The notes: generated by a model not told the origin, from the sequence alone. A DNA stretch of 64,000 nt from Rarobacter faecitabidus (GCF_006716265.1 NZ_VFOS01000004.1:1-64000); one strand, 5' to 3'. Counted from the stretch's first letter, positions 1-7,855 are shown. Made by a program: numbers and translations.

Positions 1-1
1 C

Positions 2-169
2 GCCGCGGAGATCGGATCGGCTGTTGCGGCCGCGGTGTCCACGTTGCCGGTCGAGTTGCGCATGGAGGCGGGCACGAAGTTCGCCAGTGAACTCACGCGC
101 ATAGGCGCTCATGAAAACGCCCGGTCTGGAAATCAGGACTGGAAAATATCGACAGGACAGGCGCGATGA
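2..169 (+). CDS. Phage protein C-terminus, probably tape measure (5' cut by window)
   Basis: An open frame enters from the left edge and stops at 167-169, overlapping the next start by four bases (ATGA). The 55 visible residues are Ala-rich at first, then polar, ending in a basic STGQAR tail. Its place directly before minor tail genes fits the C-terminus of a tape measure protein. That is inference from position; no diagnostic motif is visible in the fragment. Confidence 0.6.
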   Translation, partial: AAEIGSAVAAAVSTLPVELRMEAGTKFASELTRIGAHENARSGNQDWKISTGQAR

Positions 170-981
170 GTGATTACTGGGGCTGGTTCGGCGTGCGTGG
201 GCGCATGGTGCCGATCAAGGGCGCGCAGGCAGGGCTTCCCGTGACGCCCTCACGGGAGGGGCGAGCATTCGTTCCTCCGCGAGGGCTGCCGAGGTATCAG
301 GTCGCCCCGCACGCTGCGCGCTCGTGGGGCATCACTCTGTCGCGCTGGTCGGATCCGTCGCTTGTGTCGCTGCTGCGTCACGCGGCGATGGGGACGTTGC
401 TCGATCCGTGCTACCTCTACACGGCCGACTCGGCTGCTGTGAACCTACTGTCAGATTCGGTCGCCAATCCCTATGCGCTCGATAACCCTCTGGGGGCCTC
501 ACTCGGGGGCACATCGATCCCTCTGCGTGAGGGCGACCAGCGGGTTGCGGTGTGGACGCGCGGGGCAGCGTCGCCGTGGACCGAGGTTCCGATCCTGCCG
601 GGCGTGCAGTATCAACTCTCCGCCACGACGGACGGGTCGGGCGCGCTGTTTGACTATGCGTTTTACGGCAGCACAAGCGGCCTTGGATCTGGATCGCTTT
701 CGTCGGCATCGGCCGGGTCGTTCCACCGATCGAGCGTGCAGTTCACCTCCCCTGCGGGCGTGGCGTACATGCGCCTTCGTCGGGCGGCCGGTTCCTCGGC
801 GATGGTGAGTGGCCCGCGTCTGGTCGAGGTTGGGCGCATCGAGGCTGGGGACGACTGGTACGAGCCTGGCATGGGCGTGCCGATGGTGCAGGTAGAAGAT
901 CCGCAGTACGTCATCCAGTCCACCGCTGGCGGCCGCGTCAAGGTCGATTTCACTGTTAATCTGCGGGAGGTGCAGGCGTGA
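166..981 (+). CDS. Phage minor tail protein (distal tail-like)
   Basis: A 271-residue protein beginning MSDYWGWFG, translationally coupled to the gene before (ATGA) and the gene after (GTGA). There is no signal peptide or membrane segment. Composition is Gly/Ser/Pro-rich with alternating beta-type stretches, as in tail-tip proteins. In siphoviruses the gene after the tape measure usually encodes the distal tail protein that joins the tube to the baseplate, so this role is inferred from order and length. Exact family membership cannot be confirmed by eye. Confidence 0.7.
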   Translation: MSDYWGWFGVRGRMVPIKGAQAGLPVTPSREGRAFVPPRGLPRYQVAPHAARSWGITLSRWSDPSLVSLLRHAAMGTLLDPCYLYTADSAAVNLLSDSVANPYALDNPLGASLGGTSIPLREGDQRVAVWTRGAASPWTEVPILPGVQYQLSATTDGSGALFDYAFYGSTSGLGSGSLSSASAGSFHRSSVQFTSPAGVAYMRLRRAAGSSAMVSGPRLVEVGRIEAGDDWYEPGMGVPMVQVEDPQYVIQSTAGGRVKVDFTVNLREVQA

Positions 982-3023
982 CAGCCCAGCCAATAGCAGA
1001 GGTCACGCTCGACAACGGTGCCACGGTCGACGCTTTCGAGCCGAGCGCCTGGGACGTCTCGCGCTCAGTCGCGGCGTGGGGGCTGCCCGGTCAGGCGCTC
1101 GTGCCGACTGGGGTTGGGACCGGCAGTGGCTCGTGCACGATAGAGGATCTGGCGGCGCCCGGTCTGTGGGGCATGTCATGGCTCGTGCGCCCTGGCGTCG
1201 CGGTCAAGGTGCAGGGCTCGCACGACACCTTTGGGCTCGTGTCAGACGCTCGATGGCCACTACTCAGCGGCGTCGTGCGATCCCTGTCTGCCGATGGGAT
1301 TGACTCACGGGTTCGCACGCTGGCAATCGAGGACGAGACTACGGCGCTGAATCGACCGGCGTTGGTGCGCGAGGCTTTCGTGGCTGGTCCCGCCGGCTCT
1401 GTGATCGATGCTGCGTACCTGGTGGATCAAGCGGTCCGCAGCGCCGGGTATCGGCAGGCACCTCCGACACTCGGGTCCACGTTGCTATCACTGCCAATGG
1501 CCGGATGTGCTGCCCCTGAAGTCGGCACATCGGACGCTGGCACCACGGCGGCGACATGGACCACAGTCGCAGGGCGTATCGCGGTCTCTGGTTTCCCGGA
1601 GAATGCCTACACCTTCGCCGGACCGAATCCGACAAGTGTCCCCCTGCGGCTGTCGGTCATCGCGGCCGGACAGTGCCAGTTCGGGCTGTACGCCTACACC
1701 TCCACAGTGCCGACCACGCCGACCGTCATTCTCCGGCGCGGATATGCCGGCGACACCTGGCAAGCCTCGCGCGACGGCGGATCAACGTGGCAGATCATCG
1801 ATGGCGTTGCTGATGGCGGGCTCACTGAGATTCTGATTACCTGGGTCTCATCCACGCAGATCCAGGTCAAATCGCGCAGTTATGGAAACTACAGCGAGGT
1901 TCAGTCGGCGCCCGAGTGGGGAACGACATGGACGCTTACCGGCGCCGCAGTCACGGGCAATGCCTGGCGCAAAGCCACTGCATCCGGCACATTCTCCGGC
2001 CTGCAGATCTTCACCGGGGACAACATCAACACCTGGACGCCGCCGACCGCGATCATTGAAGCGTCCGGCGTTGGGTTGAGCGCGGCACTGATACCCAAGG
2101 ACATCAAAGCCTGGGATCTCGCACAGCAGGTCACCAAGGCGTCGGCGGCGGCGCTGTGGCGGGACGAACGCGGGAGGGTGCGGTTCCGGCCCCGCTCGTC
2201 GATCACCTCGCAGGCATCGAGCGAGACCGTCAATGCCATGACAGACCTCGGCGAATTGTCGTGGAGCGCGTCCGTCGAGGATCACGCCGACCGGCTCGAA
2301 GTCACCTACACCCCGCCGGTCACCGCTACGGTCGCCAATGGCTCGCTACCCGTCTGGGAGGCAACCGAGGTTATCGTCGTCCCCGCTGGCGGCACAGTGG
2401 TCATCGAGGAGGCGCTGGAGGTCGCGGCGAAGAGCCTCGCTGCCTGGGCCATGGCACCCATCACGCCTGGCTCCACAATCCCCTCAACCGGCTCGGTTTG
2501 GGGCGCATCGGACGCGCCAAAAGGTGGCACGCGAGTATCAAGCGGCATCACCGTCACATCGACGCTGATCTCCCCACAGCGACTGCGCGTAACGATCGTC
2601 TCGACTCGCGGCACCCCGACGTACATGTGCGACATCAACGGCTCGCCCGTGCTGATTCAGCGGGCGAATCAGACCATCGCAGCGGGCGATAGCGCCACCT
2701 ACTCACTCGGCGCTACGGCAATCGATGCCCAGGTGCCGGCATCAATCGACGGCGGGCTGTTCATTCAGTCGGCTAGTGCTGCGACAACGTTCGGGGCGGA
2801 CATTTGGGCCGCACTACAGGCCGGGGTTAACCGCCCGGTGTTTCAAGGTCTCGAAGTGTGGCCGCACGCTGGCCGGACGCTACTCAGCATCATCACCATC
2901 ACCGACAAGGCGACACCGAACACCGCATACATCTGCCTCATCATCGGCATCCGGAACTCAGGATCTGCCGGCGTGTGGCAGCAATATCTCGATCTAGCCG
3001 TCCTCGCGACGCAGACCATCTAG
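978..3023 (+). CDS. Large phage minor tail protein (tail-tip/baseplate)
   Basis: A 681-residue protein with a GTG start overlapping the previous stop by four bases. The N-terminal half (to about residue 120) has a compact beta-rich character like tail-hub proteins. The middle (about 190-350) resembles a carbohydrate-binding beta-sandwich with many Thr, Ser and Trp residues. The C-terminal third is again beta-rich. Position between the distal-tail-like protein and the fibre suggests a tail-associated adhesion or hub protein. No catalytic motif was recognised, so enzymatic activity is not claimed. Confidence 0.7.
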   Translation: MTAQPIAEVTLDNGATVDAFEPSAWDVSRSVAAWGLPGQALVPTGVGTGSGSCTIEDLAAPGLWGMSWLVRPGVAVKVQGSHDTFGLVSDARWPLLSGVVRSLSADGIDSRVRTLAIEDETTALNRPALVREAFVAGPAGSVIDAAYLVDQAVRSAGYRQAPPTLGSTLLSLPMAGCAAPEVGTSDAGTTAATWTTVAGRIAVSGFPENAYTFAGPNPTSVPLRLSVIAAGQCQFGLYAYTSTVPTTPTVILRRGYAGDTWQASRDGGSTWQIIDGVADGGLTEILITWVSSTQIQVKSRSYGNYSEVQSAPEWGTTWTLTGAAVTGNAWRKATASGTFSGLQIFTGDNINTWTPPTAIIEASGVGLSAALIPKDIKAWDLAQQVTKASAAALWRDERGRVRFRPRSSITSQASSETVNAMTDLGELSWSASVEDHADRLEVTYTPPVTATVANGSLPVWEATEVIVVPAGGTVVIEEALEVAAKSLAAWAMAPITPGSTIPSTGSVWGASDAPKGGTRVSSGITVTSTLISPQRLRVTIVSTRGTPTYMCDINGSPVLIQRANQTIAAGDSATYSLGATAIDAQVPASIDGGLFIQSASAATTFGADIWAALQAGVNRPVFQGLEVWPHAGRTLLSIITITDKATPNTAYICLIIGIRNSGSAGVWQQYLDLAVLATQTI

Positions 3024-3032
3024 GAGGCCCTG

Positions 3033-4322
3033 GTGGGCACATCTAATCCAGGCCGCATGGACGAGCGGGAGATGACTCGCAACGCCAAATCAGCCGCAGC
3101 CGACGCGCAGGCAACAGCCGACGCTGCCCAGTCCGCAGCCAGCGCTGTGACAACCCTCGCCGAGGGTCTCATCACGCGCTCGCCCCTGCCCCCATCGGGC
3201 GACGGCGTGGCAGATGGCGCGCTCTGGCTCGAATACGGCGCCGAGGGTGTCATCACGCATCAGTGGGACGCGGACTCGGAATCGTGGGAGATTCCGAGCG
3301 CCGATCCGGTCATGCTCGCCTCGGCCATCATCGGGCATCTTGCAGCCGGGGTCATCGACACCACCGAGGTGACAGTCAAGTCTGGCGACTCCGGTGCCCG
3401 CATGCAGATGCTCGGGAACCTGCTGCGGTTTTTCGATTCGACTGGCACGCTGACCGCAGAGATCGGCGGGAACGACGGACGTGCAAGTCTGGGAAACGCA
3501 TCGGTTGTCGGGGATATATGGTCTGGTGGAGGCGTTGGTATCCCGGGCACGAGCATGGGTCTAGTCGAGTTCCGAAGCGCGCCCATTGTCGGCGCTCTAT
3601 ATGCGAGGATCCTCGCGGATTCAGCGTCATTGCTAATCCACTCACTCGCGGGCGATCTCGGTCTTAGAGCGGAGGGCCGGGTTAACATCGGCGGACCAGC
3701 CGGCGTTGAGATCGATGGCGAGAGCTCGGGCGTGAATATCAACCACCCGATCCTCGGCGGCACGCTTGACATTTCCGCCATCACAAACAAGGACGCCATC
3801 CGAAACTCACTCGGCCTCGGCAACACCACCGGCCCTGTCCCGGTAGCAAACGGCGGCACCGGCAACGCGACCGGCCAGGCACCTTCAGCCACCGTCCTCG
3901 CCACCTCGCGCACGATTCAGACCAACCTCGCGTCCACGTCCGCCGCGAGTTTTAACGGGTCTGCGAATGCCACTCCGGGCGTGACTGGCACCCTCCCGAT
4001 CGCGAATGGCGGCACCGGGGCGACGACGGCGGCGGGGATTCGGGCGGCGATTGGGGCCGCCGTGCAGGAGGCTGACTTCTCCGGCACCATCACGCTCACA
4101 TCAGCGGCCGGTGGACTGAGCGGGGTTTTCACGCTCCCCTCGGGCATGACGCAGAGCAACACCTTGATTCATGTCAGCAAGCAGGGCGGCGGCCTGGCGA
4201 AGTACATCCCGTACGTCAACTGGGTTTCCTCAACGACATTCCAGATCGGTCTCTACTCCGGCGACGGCACATCCGCGTCGGGAAATGTGGCCGTCGCCGC
4301 CTACGCTCGGAGGATTTCGTGA
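3033..4322 (+). CDS. Phage tail fibre protein, probable receptor-binding fibre
   Basis: A 429-residue protein starting at GTG, with an AGGAGG-like site nine bases upstream. Residues about 15-45 are Ala-rich and heptad-like, a likely trimeric coiled coil. The central part carries two NGGTG elements (VANGGTG and IANGGTG) about 55 residues apart, a signature common in phage fibre shafts. The last 90 residues form a probable globular tip that would contact the host surface. Its stop overlaps the next start by four bases. The fibre call is strong; the receptor is unknown. Confidence 0.8.
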   Translation: MGTSNPGRMDEREMTRNAKSAAADAQATADAAQSAASAVTTLAEGLITRSPLPPSGDGVADGALWLEYGAEGVITHQWDADSESWEIPSADPVMLASAIIGHLAAGVIDTTEVTVKSGDSGARMQMLGNLLRFFDSTGTLTAEIGGNDGRASLGNASVVGDIWSGGGVGIPGTSMGLVEFRSAPIVGALYARILADSASLLIHSLAGDLGLRAEGRVNIGGPAGVEIDGESSGVNINHPILGGTLDISAITNKDAIRNSLGLGNTTGPVPVANGGTGNATGQAPSATVLATSRTIQTNLASTSAASFNGSANATPGVTGTLPIANGGTGATTAAGIRAAIGAAVQEADFSGTITLTSAAGGLSGVFTLPSGMTQSNTLIHVSKQGGGLAKYIPYVNWVSSTTFQIGLYSGDGTSASGNVAVAAYARRIS

Positions 4323-4774
4323 CCGACGCTGTGGCAGTCCAGACCATAGTCACCGTAGGCGGCATCGTGATGCTGCTCATTCAGCAGCGCCGTCAGGGCA
4401 AGCGGATTAGTCGCATCGACGATCAGACCTCGAACTCGCACTCGGAGACCGAGTTCCCGAACCTGCGCGACGAAGTGACTGCGATCCGCGAGGACACTAG
4501 GGCGACACGCGGCATCGTGCATGGCCTCGAACGCAGAGTCGGAGGGGTCGAGGCCCACTTGCAAGACCTCGGACGGCACGACGACTCAATCGAGGACACC
4601 ATTCGTCGCAAGGAAGCCGCCGCGTCGCGCGACCTCAAAGCCGCCGTCGAGGAACGCAATGCTCAGATCGCCGAACTCACGCGCACCATCCCGATCATCG
4701 TCCGCGAGGCCATCGGCGCCCACGTCGGCGCGTGTCCACTGAGGCATCCCGGAGACGACATCCCCACCGCCTAA
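4319..4774 (+). CDS. DUF2746-like phage membrane/coiled-coil protein
   Basis: A 151-residue protein with a GTG start overlapping the fibre stop (GTGA). A single hydrophobic segment at residues 7-22 is followed by a basic stretch (RRQGKRISR) and a long polar helix containing RIVHG-like and RRVGGVEAHL segments, then Lys/Glu-rich heptads. This layout of one N-terminal membrane anchor plus coiled coil matches the DUF2746 proteins often encoded between tail and lysis genes of actinophages. Function is unknown; a lysis-accessory or chaperone role is possible. Confidence 0.65.
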   Translation: MTDAVAVQTIVTVGGIVMLLIQQRRQGKRISRIDDQTSNSHSETEFPNLRDEVTAIREDTRATRGIVHGLERRVGGVEAHLQDLGRHDDSIEDTIRRKEAAASRDLKAAVEERNAQIAELTRTIPIIVREAIGAHVGACPLRHPGDDIPTA

Positions 4775-4778
4775 CCCA

Positions 4779-4802
4779 ATCCGCCACCGAGCGGGTTTTT
4801 TT
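4779..4802 (+). terminator. Small rho-independent terminator between tail and lysis genes
   Basis: A CCGC/GCGG stem with a six-base loop (CACCGA) is followed directly by seven T residues. It lies five bases after the DUF2746 stop. The short stem suggests partial termination, which would lower lysis gene expression relative to tail genes. Confidence 0.6.
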
Positions 4803-4820
4803 ATGCCCAAGGAGGCAAGC

Positions 4821-5489
4821 GTGGCAGTGTCCATGAACGGCTGGAAAGTCGACCCCCTCATCACCCGCATCACCGCAGCAGGCAAAGCGGCATGGGTCCG
4901 ACGTGGCGACGTCGCTCGCCTGATCCGCTGGCTCGGCATCGCCTACGCGCTCGAGGTCGAACCGCTCCTGAGCTTCAACGGGTGGCGGTCAGCGGCCCTG
5001 AATGCGAGCACCGGCACCCCGGTGCAGAACAGCAATCACCGCAGCGCCACGGCCATCGACATCAACGGCGGCAAGTACCCGTACGAGTACACGCACCGCC
5101 CGTCGTGGAAAGATCCCGTTCCAGCCGCGATTAAGGCCAAGATCCGCAAGGTGCTCGTGCGCGTCCCTGAGATCGGTTGGGGTGCCGACTTCGCCAGCCC
5201 GTACCGCGACCCCATGCACTACGAGATCCGCAATGGCGTCTCGGCCGCGAAGATCAAGGCCCGGCTCGATGTGCTCGGAGTCGGCTGGTGGCACGTGCAT
5301 CAGGCGACCACCGGCAACGCGAAAGCCTGCCTCTACAAGACCCGCGAGACCGGCAAGGCCAACATCACCCGGCGCCGAGGAATCGGCCGCAACCTCTACA
5401 TCGTCTACGTCACCCCGGATCGCGTCTGGGCCATGACGAAAAAGGGCGACTGGATCAAGACCTCAAAACTCACGAAAGGCAAGAAATGA
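4821..5489 (+). CDS. Endolysin, M15 (VanY-type) D,D-peptidase
   Basis: Phage lysin that would cleave peptidoglycan peptides. The M15 zinc-site pattern is visible: SNHRSATAIDIN supplies the first His and the Asp, and DPMHYEI the C-terminal His; the GWRS element precedes them. Residues about 20-145 form the peptidase. The last 80 residues (WWHVHQATTGNA onward) look like an SH3-type wall-binding domain. An ATG at 4803 is in frame, but it lies beside the terminator T-tract and ahead of the AAGGAGG site at 4809-4815, so the GTG at 4821 is the better start (222 residues). The stop overlaps the holin start. Confidence 0.85.
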   Translation: MAVSMNGWKVDPLITRITAAGKAAWVRRGDVARLIRWLGIAYALEVEPLLSFNGWRSAALNASTGTPVQNSNHRSATAIDINGGKYPYEYTHRPSWKDPVPAAIKAKIRKVLVRVPEIGWGADFASPYRDPMHYEIRNGVSAAKIKARLDVLGVGWWHVHQATTGNAKACLYKTRETGKANITRRRGIGRNLYIVYVTPDRVWAMTKKGDWIKTSKLTKGKK

Positions 5490-5692
5490 CCCCCATCTGG
5501 CTCCGTGCCGCAGCAATCCGCGCCACCAAGACCATCGCGCAAACCGCCGTCGCCCTCATCGGCACCGGCGCGATCGGCGTGCTGGACGTGAACTGGACCG
5601 CTGTCGTTTCCGCGTCGGTCCTCGCCGGCATCGTCTCCCTGCTGACGTCGCTGGCCGGGCTCCCCGAGGCGCCGGACGGGGATAGCGTCTGA
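5486..5692 (+). CDS. Holin (r1t-like)
   Basis: A 68-residue protein starting at an ATG that overlaps the endolysin stop. The N-terminus is basic (RAAAIRATKTIAQ), followed by a hydrophobic helix (TAVALIGTGAIGVLDV), a turn and a second helix (VVSASVLAGIVSLLTSLA), then an acidic tail (PEAPDGDSV). Size, two membrane helices and position next to the lysin match small actinophage holins of the r1t type, which form the membrane lesion that releases the endolysin. The stop overlaps the following ATG (TGATG). Confidence 0.82.
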   Translation: MTPIWLRAAAIRATKTIAQTAVALIGTGAIGVLDVNWTAVVSASVLAGIVSLLTSLAGLPEAPDGDSV

Positions 5693-5922
5693 TGCTCTGG
5701 TCCTACGCCCTGGCCGCAGTGGGCATCACCGGCATCTGGCTCGCTGGCCGCCGCAGTTTCTGGGGTTGGGCACTTGGAGTGGCAGCACAAGCGCTCTGGA
5801 TCATCTACGCCGTAGTCACTGGACAGTACGGATTCATCCTGTCCGCACTGGCCTACGCCGCGATCTACGCACGCAACTGGTTCTCATGGTCAAGGAAGGC
5901 GCCCAGCGATGCCGACGCCTAA
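5692..5922 (+). CDS. Small phage membrane protein of the lysis cassette
   Basis: A 76-residue protein coupled to the holin stop. It has three hydrophobic segments (about residues 3-18, 24-44 and 46-60), short loops and a basic-then-acidic cytoplasmic tail (SRKAPSDADA). Such proteins often follow the holin in actinophages and may be a second holin or an antiholin; which one cannot be told from sequence. Confidence 0.72.
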   Translation: MLWSYALAAVGITGIWLAGRRSFWGWALGVAAQALWIIYAVVTGQYGFILSALAYAAIYARNWFSWSRKAPSDADA

Positions 5923-6004
5923 CGACCCTGAGCCCTACGAGTGCCCCGAGTGCGGCGAGCCGTACAGTTCCTACTCCGCCGCTGATGCTTGCTGCCGGGA
6001 TTGA
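5909..6004 (+). CDS. Tiny phage zinc-knuckle protein (31 aa)
   Basis: A 31-codon frame starting at an ATG inside the end of the previous gene and stopping at 6002-6004. It contains ECPECGEPYSSYSAADACC: two Cys-x-x-Cys-like pairs spaced as in a one-finger zinc ribbon. Codon choice is GC-rich at third positions, as in neighbouring genes, and it is the last reading frame before the strong terminator. Too short for most gene callers. A real peptide is likely but function is unknown. Confidence 0.6.
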   Translation: MPTPNDPEPYECPECGEPYSSYSAADACCRD

Positions 6005-6068
6005 CTGCCTTCCGCGCGATGAGTGACATTGTGCGCCGAGATCATCACTGATCGCGGACTTCGCACAC

Positions 6069-6106
6069 AACCGCCCCCACCTGGCTTCGGCTGGGTGGGG
6101 GCGGTT
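6069..6106 (+). terminator. Strong terminator ending the prophage late operon
   Basis: Thirteen-base arms AACCGCCCCCACC and GGTGGGGGCGGTT enclose a GC-rich loop with a TTCG core, followed by TTTCGTTAT. It lies 65 bases after the zinc-knuckle frame and before the convergent integrase. Confidence 0.85.
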
Positions 6107-6180
6107 TCGTTATCCCCGAAACTTCTCCACAACCCCGCTCCCACCGCGCGCACCCACTCGCCCGCACGCACGATCGACCC

Positions 6181-6279
6181 ATGGACTACCTGCTGCTGCT
6201 CAGTGACCGCATCGCCGCCGACTGCGATGGATGCGTCGAGGAGGTCGACTTTGCGTTGTGGGAGTGGGAGGTGGGTTAG
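6181..6279 (+). CDS. Possible 32-aa acidic peptide
   Basis: An ATG-started frame encoding MDYLLLLSDRIAAD followed by a DCDGCVEEVDFALWEWEV-type acidic tail, stopping within the integrase stop region (convergent, four-base overlap). No good ribosome binding site is visible. The downstream position beyond the strong terminator argues against expression. Listed only because the sequence is not repetitive and looks protein-like. Confidence 0.25.
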   Translation: MDYLLLLSDRIAADCDGCVEEVDFALWEWEVG

Positions 6280-7490
6280 GCCTCGATCTCGGGTAGCGCC
6301 GCCGACAAGGCTGCGGACATCGCTCGCTTGATCTTGATGCCTCGACCCGGCATGAGGTGCCCATAGCGGTCATATGTCGTCTGAATCGACTCATGGCCGA
6401 GCGCGTACTGCACCTCTTGAGGCGTCGCCCCGCTGGCGATCATCCACGACGCGGCGGTGTGGCGAGCGTCGTGGATGCGCAGTGGCTTGCCAATCTTCAT
6501 CGACTTTTCTGCGGGCTGCAGTCCGTGCCACATCGTCCCGCGAGCGGGCTCCCATTCCGCTGGGCGATCAGGCCATCCGCGGAGTCCGTTTGCCAACCTC
6601 ACCGCCGGCACCCACACGTCTGGGTAGAACGTCGAGTGTTTAATCCTCCCGCCGCGCGCCGTCGTGAAAAGCAAATCAGACGGCGCTTTCGACTGCCGAG
6701 CCTCCTCACAGTAGGCAACTAATGCATCGGGCATTTCGACCGTTCGGCGCCCGCGCTTTGTCTTAGGCGGGCCGACAATCCATCCTCCCGGCACCTTCTT
6801 CCACGCCCTCGATATACGCAGCGACTCGGACTGCGAGTCGTAGTCGCCCACCTGAATCGCCGTCGCCTCAGAGAATCGCATCCCCGTGCCGAAGAGCGCC
6901 GCCGTGAATGCGTGATACTGCACCGGCATGCATCCCAGGAGGACGGCGAACTCGTCGGGCGTGAGGAATGACATCTCCTCCTGAACGTCGTCCTTGCGCA
7001 GTTGAGAGTGCGCGCAGGGGTTGGACGATAGGTCAACACTCGAGTCGCGGACTGCGTGCTCAAGCACGGATGACAGCAGGCCGTGTTTGTTGCGGATTGT
7101 CTTAGCAGATGCACCAGCTCGCTCGAGGTCGCGCAGCCATTGGCGCACGGAGCGCTCGGTCACCATGTCGATCGGGAGTGCGCCGATCTTTCGCCAGTCC
7201 CGTCGAATCTCGCGCTTGTAGCGGTGCCGAGTGCCCTCGCCAATGCCACTGCGCTCCTCGATGTTCGCGAGCGCATACTCGCTCAGGGTGACGGTATTCG
7301 TCCCGCCATCTTCTGTAGCCTCCAACACCTCCACGGCGGCCTCGATGCCGATGTTGTCTACGAGCTTGATCCATCGATCGCGCGCCGCGGCGTCGGGAAA
7401 CGTCGCTGACCGCTGTTTCTTGCCAACCCGGAAAAGAGCCTGCCAGGCGACAGTCCCATCGGCCCGCATCCGCTGTCTTGGTGATGCCAT
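6276..7490 (-). CDS. Phage tyrosine integrase
   Basis: Site-specific recombinase that would integrate and excise the prophage at a tRNA-Ser 3' end. The catalytic domain shows the first Arg in GTGMRFSEAT, the HDARHTAASW box (His-x-x-Arg) and LGHESIQTTYDRYGHL with the nucleophilic Tyr. The N-terminal third contains an arm-binding domain (MASPRQRMRADGTVAWQ) and a SAM-like core-binding domain. The frame stays open upstream through the att region, but AAGGGG lies seven bases before the ATG at 7490, giving 404 residues. Transcribed toward the late genes. An excisionase is not seen in the window. Confidence 0.92.
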   Translation of the reverse strand: MASPRQRMRADGTVAWQALFRVGKKQRSATFPDAAARDRWIKLVDNIGIEAAVEVLEATEDGGTNTVTLSEYALANIEERSGIGEGTRHRYKREIRRDWRKIGALPIDMVTERSVRQWLRDLERAGASAKTIRNKHGLLSSVLEHAVRDSSVDLSSNPCAHSQLRKDDVQEEMSFLTPDEFAVLLGCMPVQYHAFTAALFGTGMRFSEATAIQVGDYDSQSESLRISRAWKKVPGGWIVGPPKTKRGRRTVEMPDALVAYCEEARQSKAPSDLLFTTARGGRIKHSTFYPDVWVPAVRLANGLRGWPDRPAEWEPARGTMWHGLQPAEKSMKIGKPLRIHDARHTAASWMIASGATPQEVQYALGHESIQTTYDRYGHLMPGRGIKIKRAMSAALSAALPEIEA

Positions 7491-7507
7491 CCCAATCCCC
7501 TTACCTA

Positions 7508-7524
7508 TGTTGACGGCGTCAACA
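7508..7524. promoter_or_regulatory. Perfect palindrome upstream of the integrase
   Basis: TGTTGACG-G-CGTCAACA: eight-base arms with a one-base centre, 18 bases before the integrase start. Both arms contain TTGACG, a good -35 hexamer. Position and symmetry suggest a repressor operator or a recombination-accessory binding site. Confidence 0.45.
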
Positions 7525-7631
7525 CTTTCGCCGCGAAAGACGGCCAAATACCGTCTGAAACAACCGCAGAGGGTTGGCGGGTTTGGCTTGATATCTAGCG
7601 TAATCCGGCGCGTTGACAGACTCAAGTGGAT

Positions 7632-7658
7632 AGGGGTTCGAATCCCCCATCCTCCGCA
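7632..7658 (+). other. Probable prophage attachment site (tRNA-Ser 3' end fragment)
   Basis: AGGGGTTCGAATCCCCC is a T-arm (TTCGAAT loop) followed by the acceptor 3' strand ATCCTCC and GCA, matching the end of a GGAGGAT-starting tRNA-Ser. The sequence upstream is integrase-leader DNA, not the rest of a tRNA. So this is the distal att site; the intact tRNA-Ser should sit at the other prophage end, outside the window. Confidence 0.75.
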
Positions 7659-7738
7659 GATGGTCATGACCCTGGGCATGCTTTTCGCCCAGGGTCATGA
7701 CCATTTTTGGGTGCTGCGGGATTCGGGAGGAGCGAGCG
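7643..7738 (+). repeat. 96-bp direct repeat, copy 1 (tRNA-Ser 3' end plus terminator module)
   Basis: Begins with TCCCCCATCCTCCGCA (the tRNA-Ser 3' end), includes the terminator at 7660-7708 and ends in GGGAGGAGCGAGCG. Identical base for base to 7856-7951. Confidence 0.9.
7660..7708 (+). terminator. Terminator of module 1
   Basis: ATGGTCATGACCCTGGGC pairs perfectly with GCCCAGGGTCATGACCAT across a nine-base loop (ATGCTTTTC), followed by TTTTT. It starts two bases after the tRNA 3' end fragment and would terminate the tRNA-Ser transcript if the tRNA were intact. Confidence 0.88.
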
Positions 7739-7757
7739 TCAGCGAGCGACGGCTCCC
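7725..7757 (+). repeat. Structured linker shared by tRNA-Ser modules
   Basis: A 33-base stretch from GGGAGGAGC to GGCTCCC with an inner CGTC/GACG hairpin. The reverse complement of the same stretch, with a single C/T difference, is found in the unrelated tRNA-Ser(CGA) modules at 14634-14666 and 13026-13058. A shorter variant (GGGAGGAGGGCCGTC...) occupies 7828-7856. Confidence 0.8.
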
Positions 7758-7769
7758 CCATCCTCCGCA
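7754..7769 (+). repeat. Second copy of the tRNA-Ser 3' end
   Basis: TCCCCCATCCTCCGCA, identical to 7643-7658 and 7856-7871, but preceded by the linker hairpin instead of a tRNA body and followed by a different terminator (7770-7809). Confidence 0.85.
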
Positions 7770-7809
7770 ATGTGATGAAACCCCGCCTTGTGCGGGGTTT
7801 CGTCACATA
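7770..7809 (+). terminator. Terminator of module 2
   Basis: TGTGATGAAACCCCGC pairs with GCGGGGTTTCGTCACA around a CTTGT loop, with one mismatch. No long T-tract follows, but the stem is sixteen bases. The sequence is unrelated to the terminators of modules 1 and 3. Confidence 0.75.
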
Positions 7810-7855
7810 TTGGGTTGAGCGGGATTCGGGAGGAGGGCCGTCAGGCCCGACGGAG

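Larger units (their letters stand above)
1..7658. mobile_element. Right-hand end of an integrated siphovirus-type prophage
   Basis: Gene order is tail proteins, tail fibre, DUF2746-like protein, endolysin, holin, small membrane protein, then a convergent integrase next to a tRNA-Ser 3' fragment. That is the usual late-gene-to-attachment-site order of temperate actinophages. The left part (head, packaging, replication, repressor) lies outside the window. Many late genes overlap by four bases, indicating one long transcript ending at the strong terminator near 6069. The right boundary is inferred from the tRNA fragment at 7632-7658. Confidence 0.88.

Noticed and set aside
7632-7658. Complete tRNA-Ser gene at the prophage end
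   Set aside because: The bases upstream cannot form acceptor, D or anticodon stems; only the 3' end is present.
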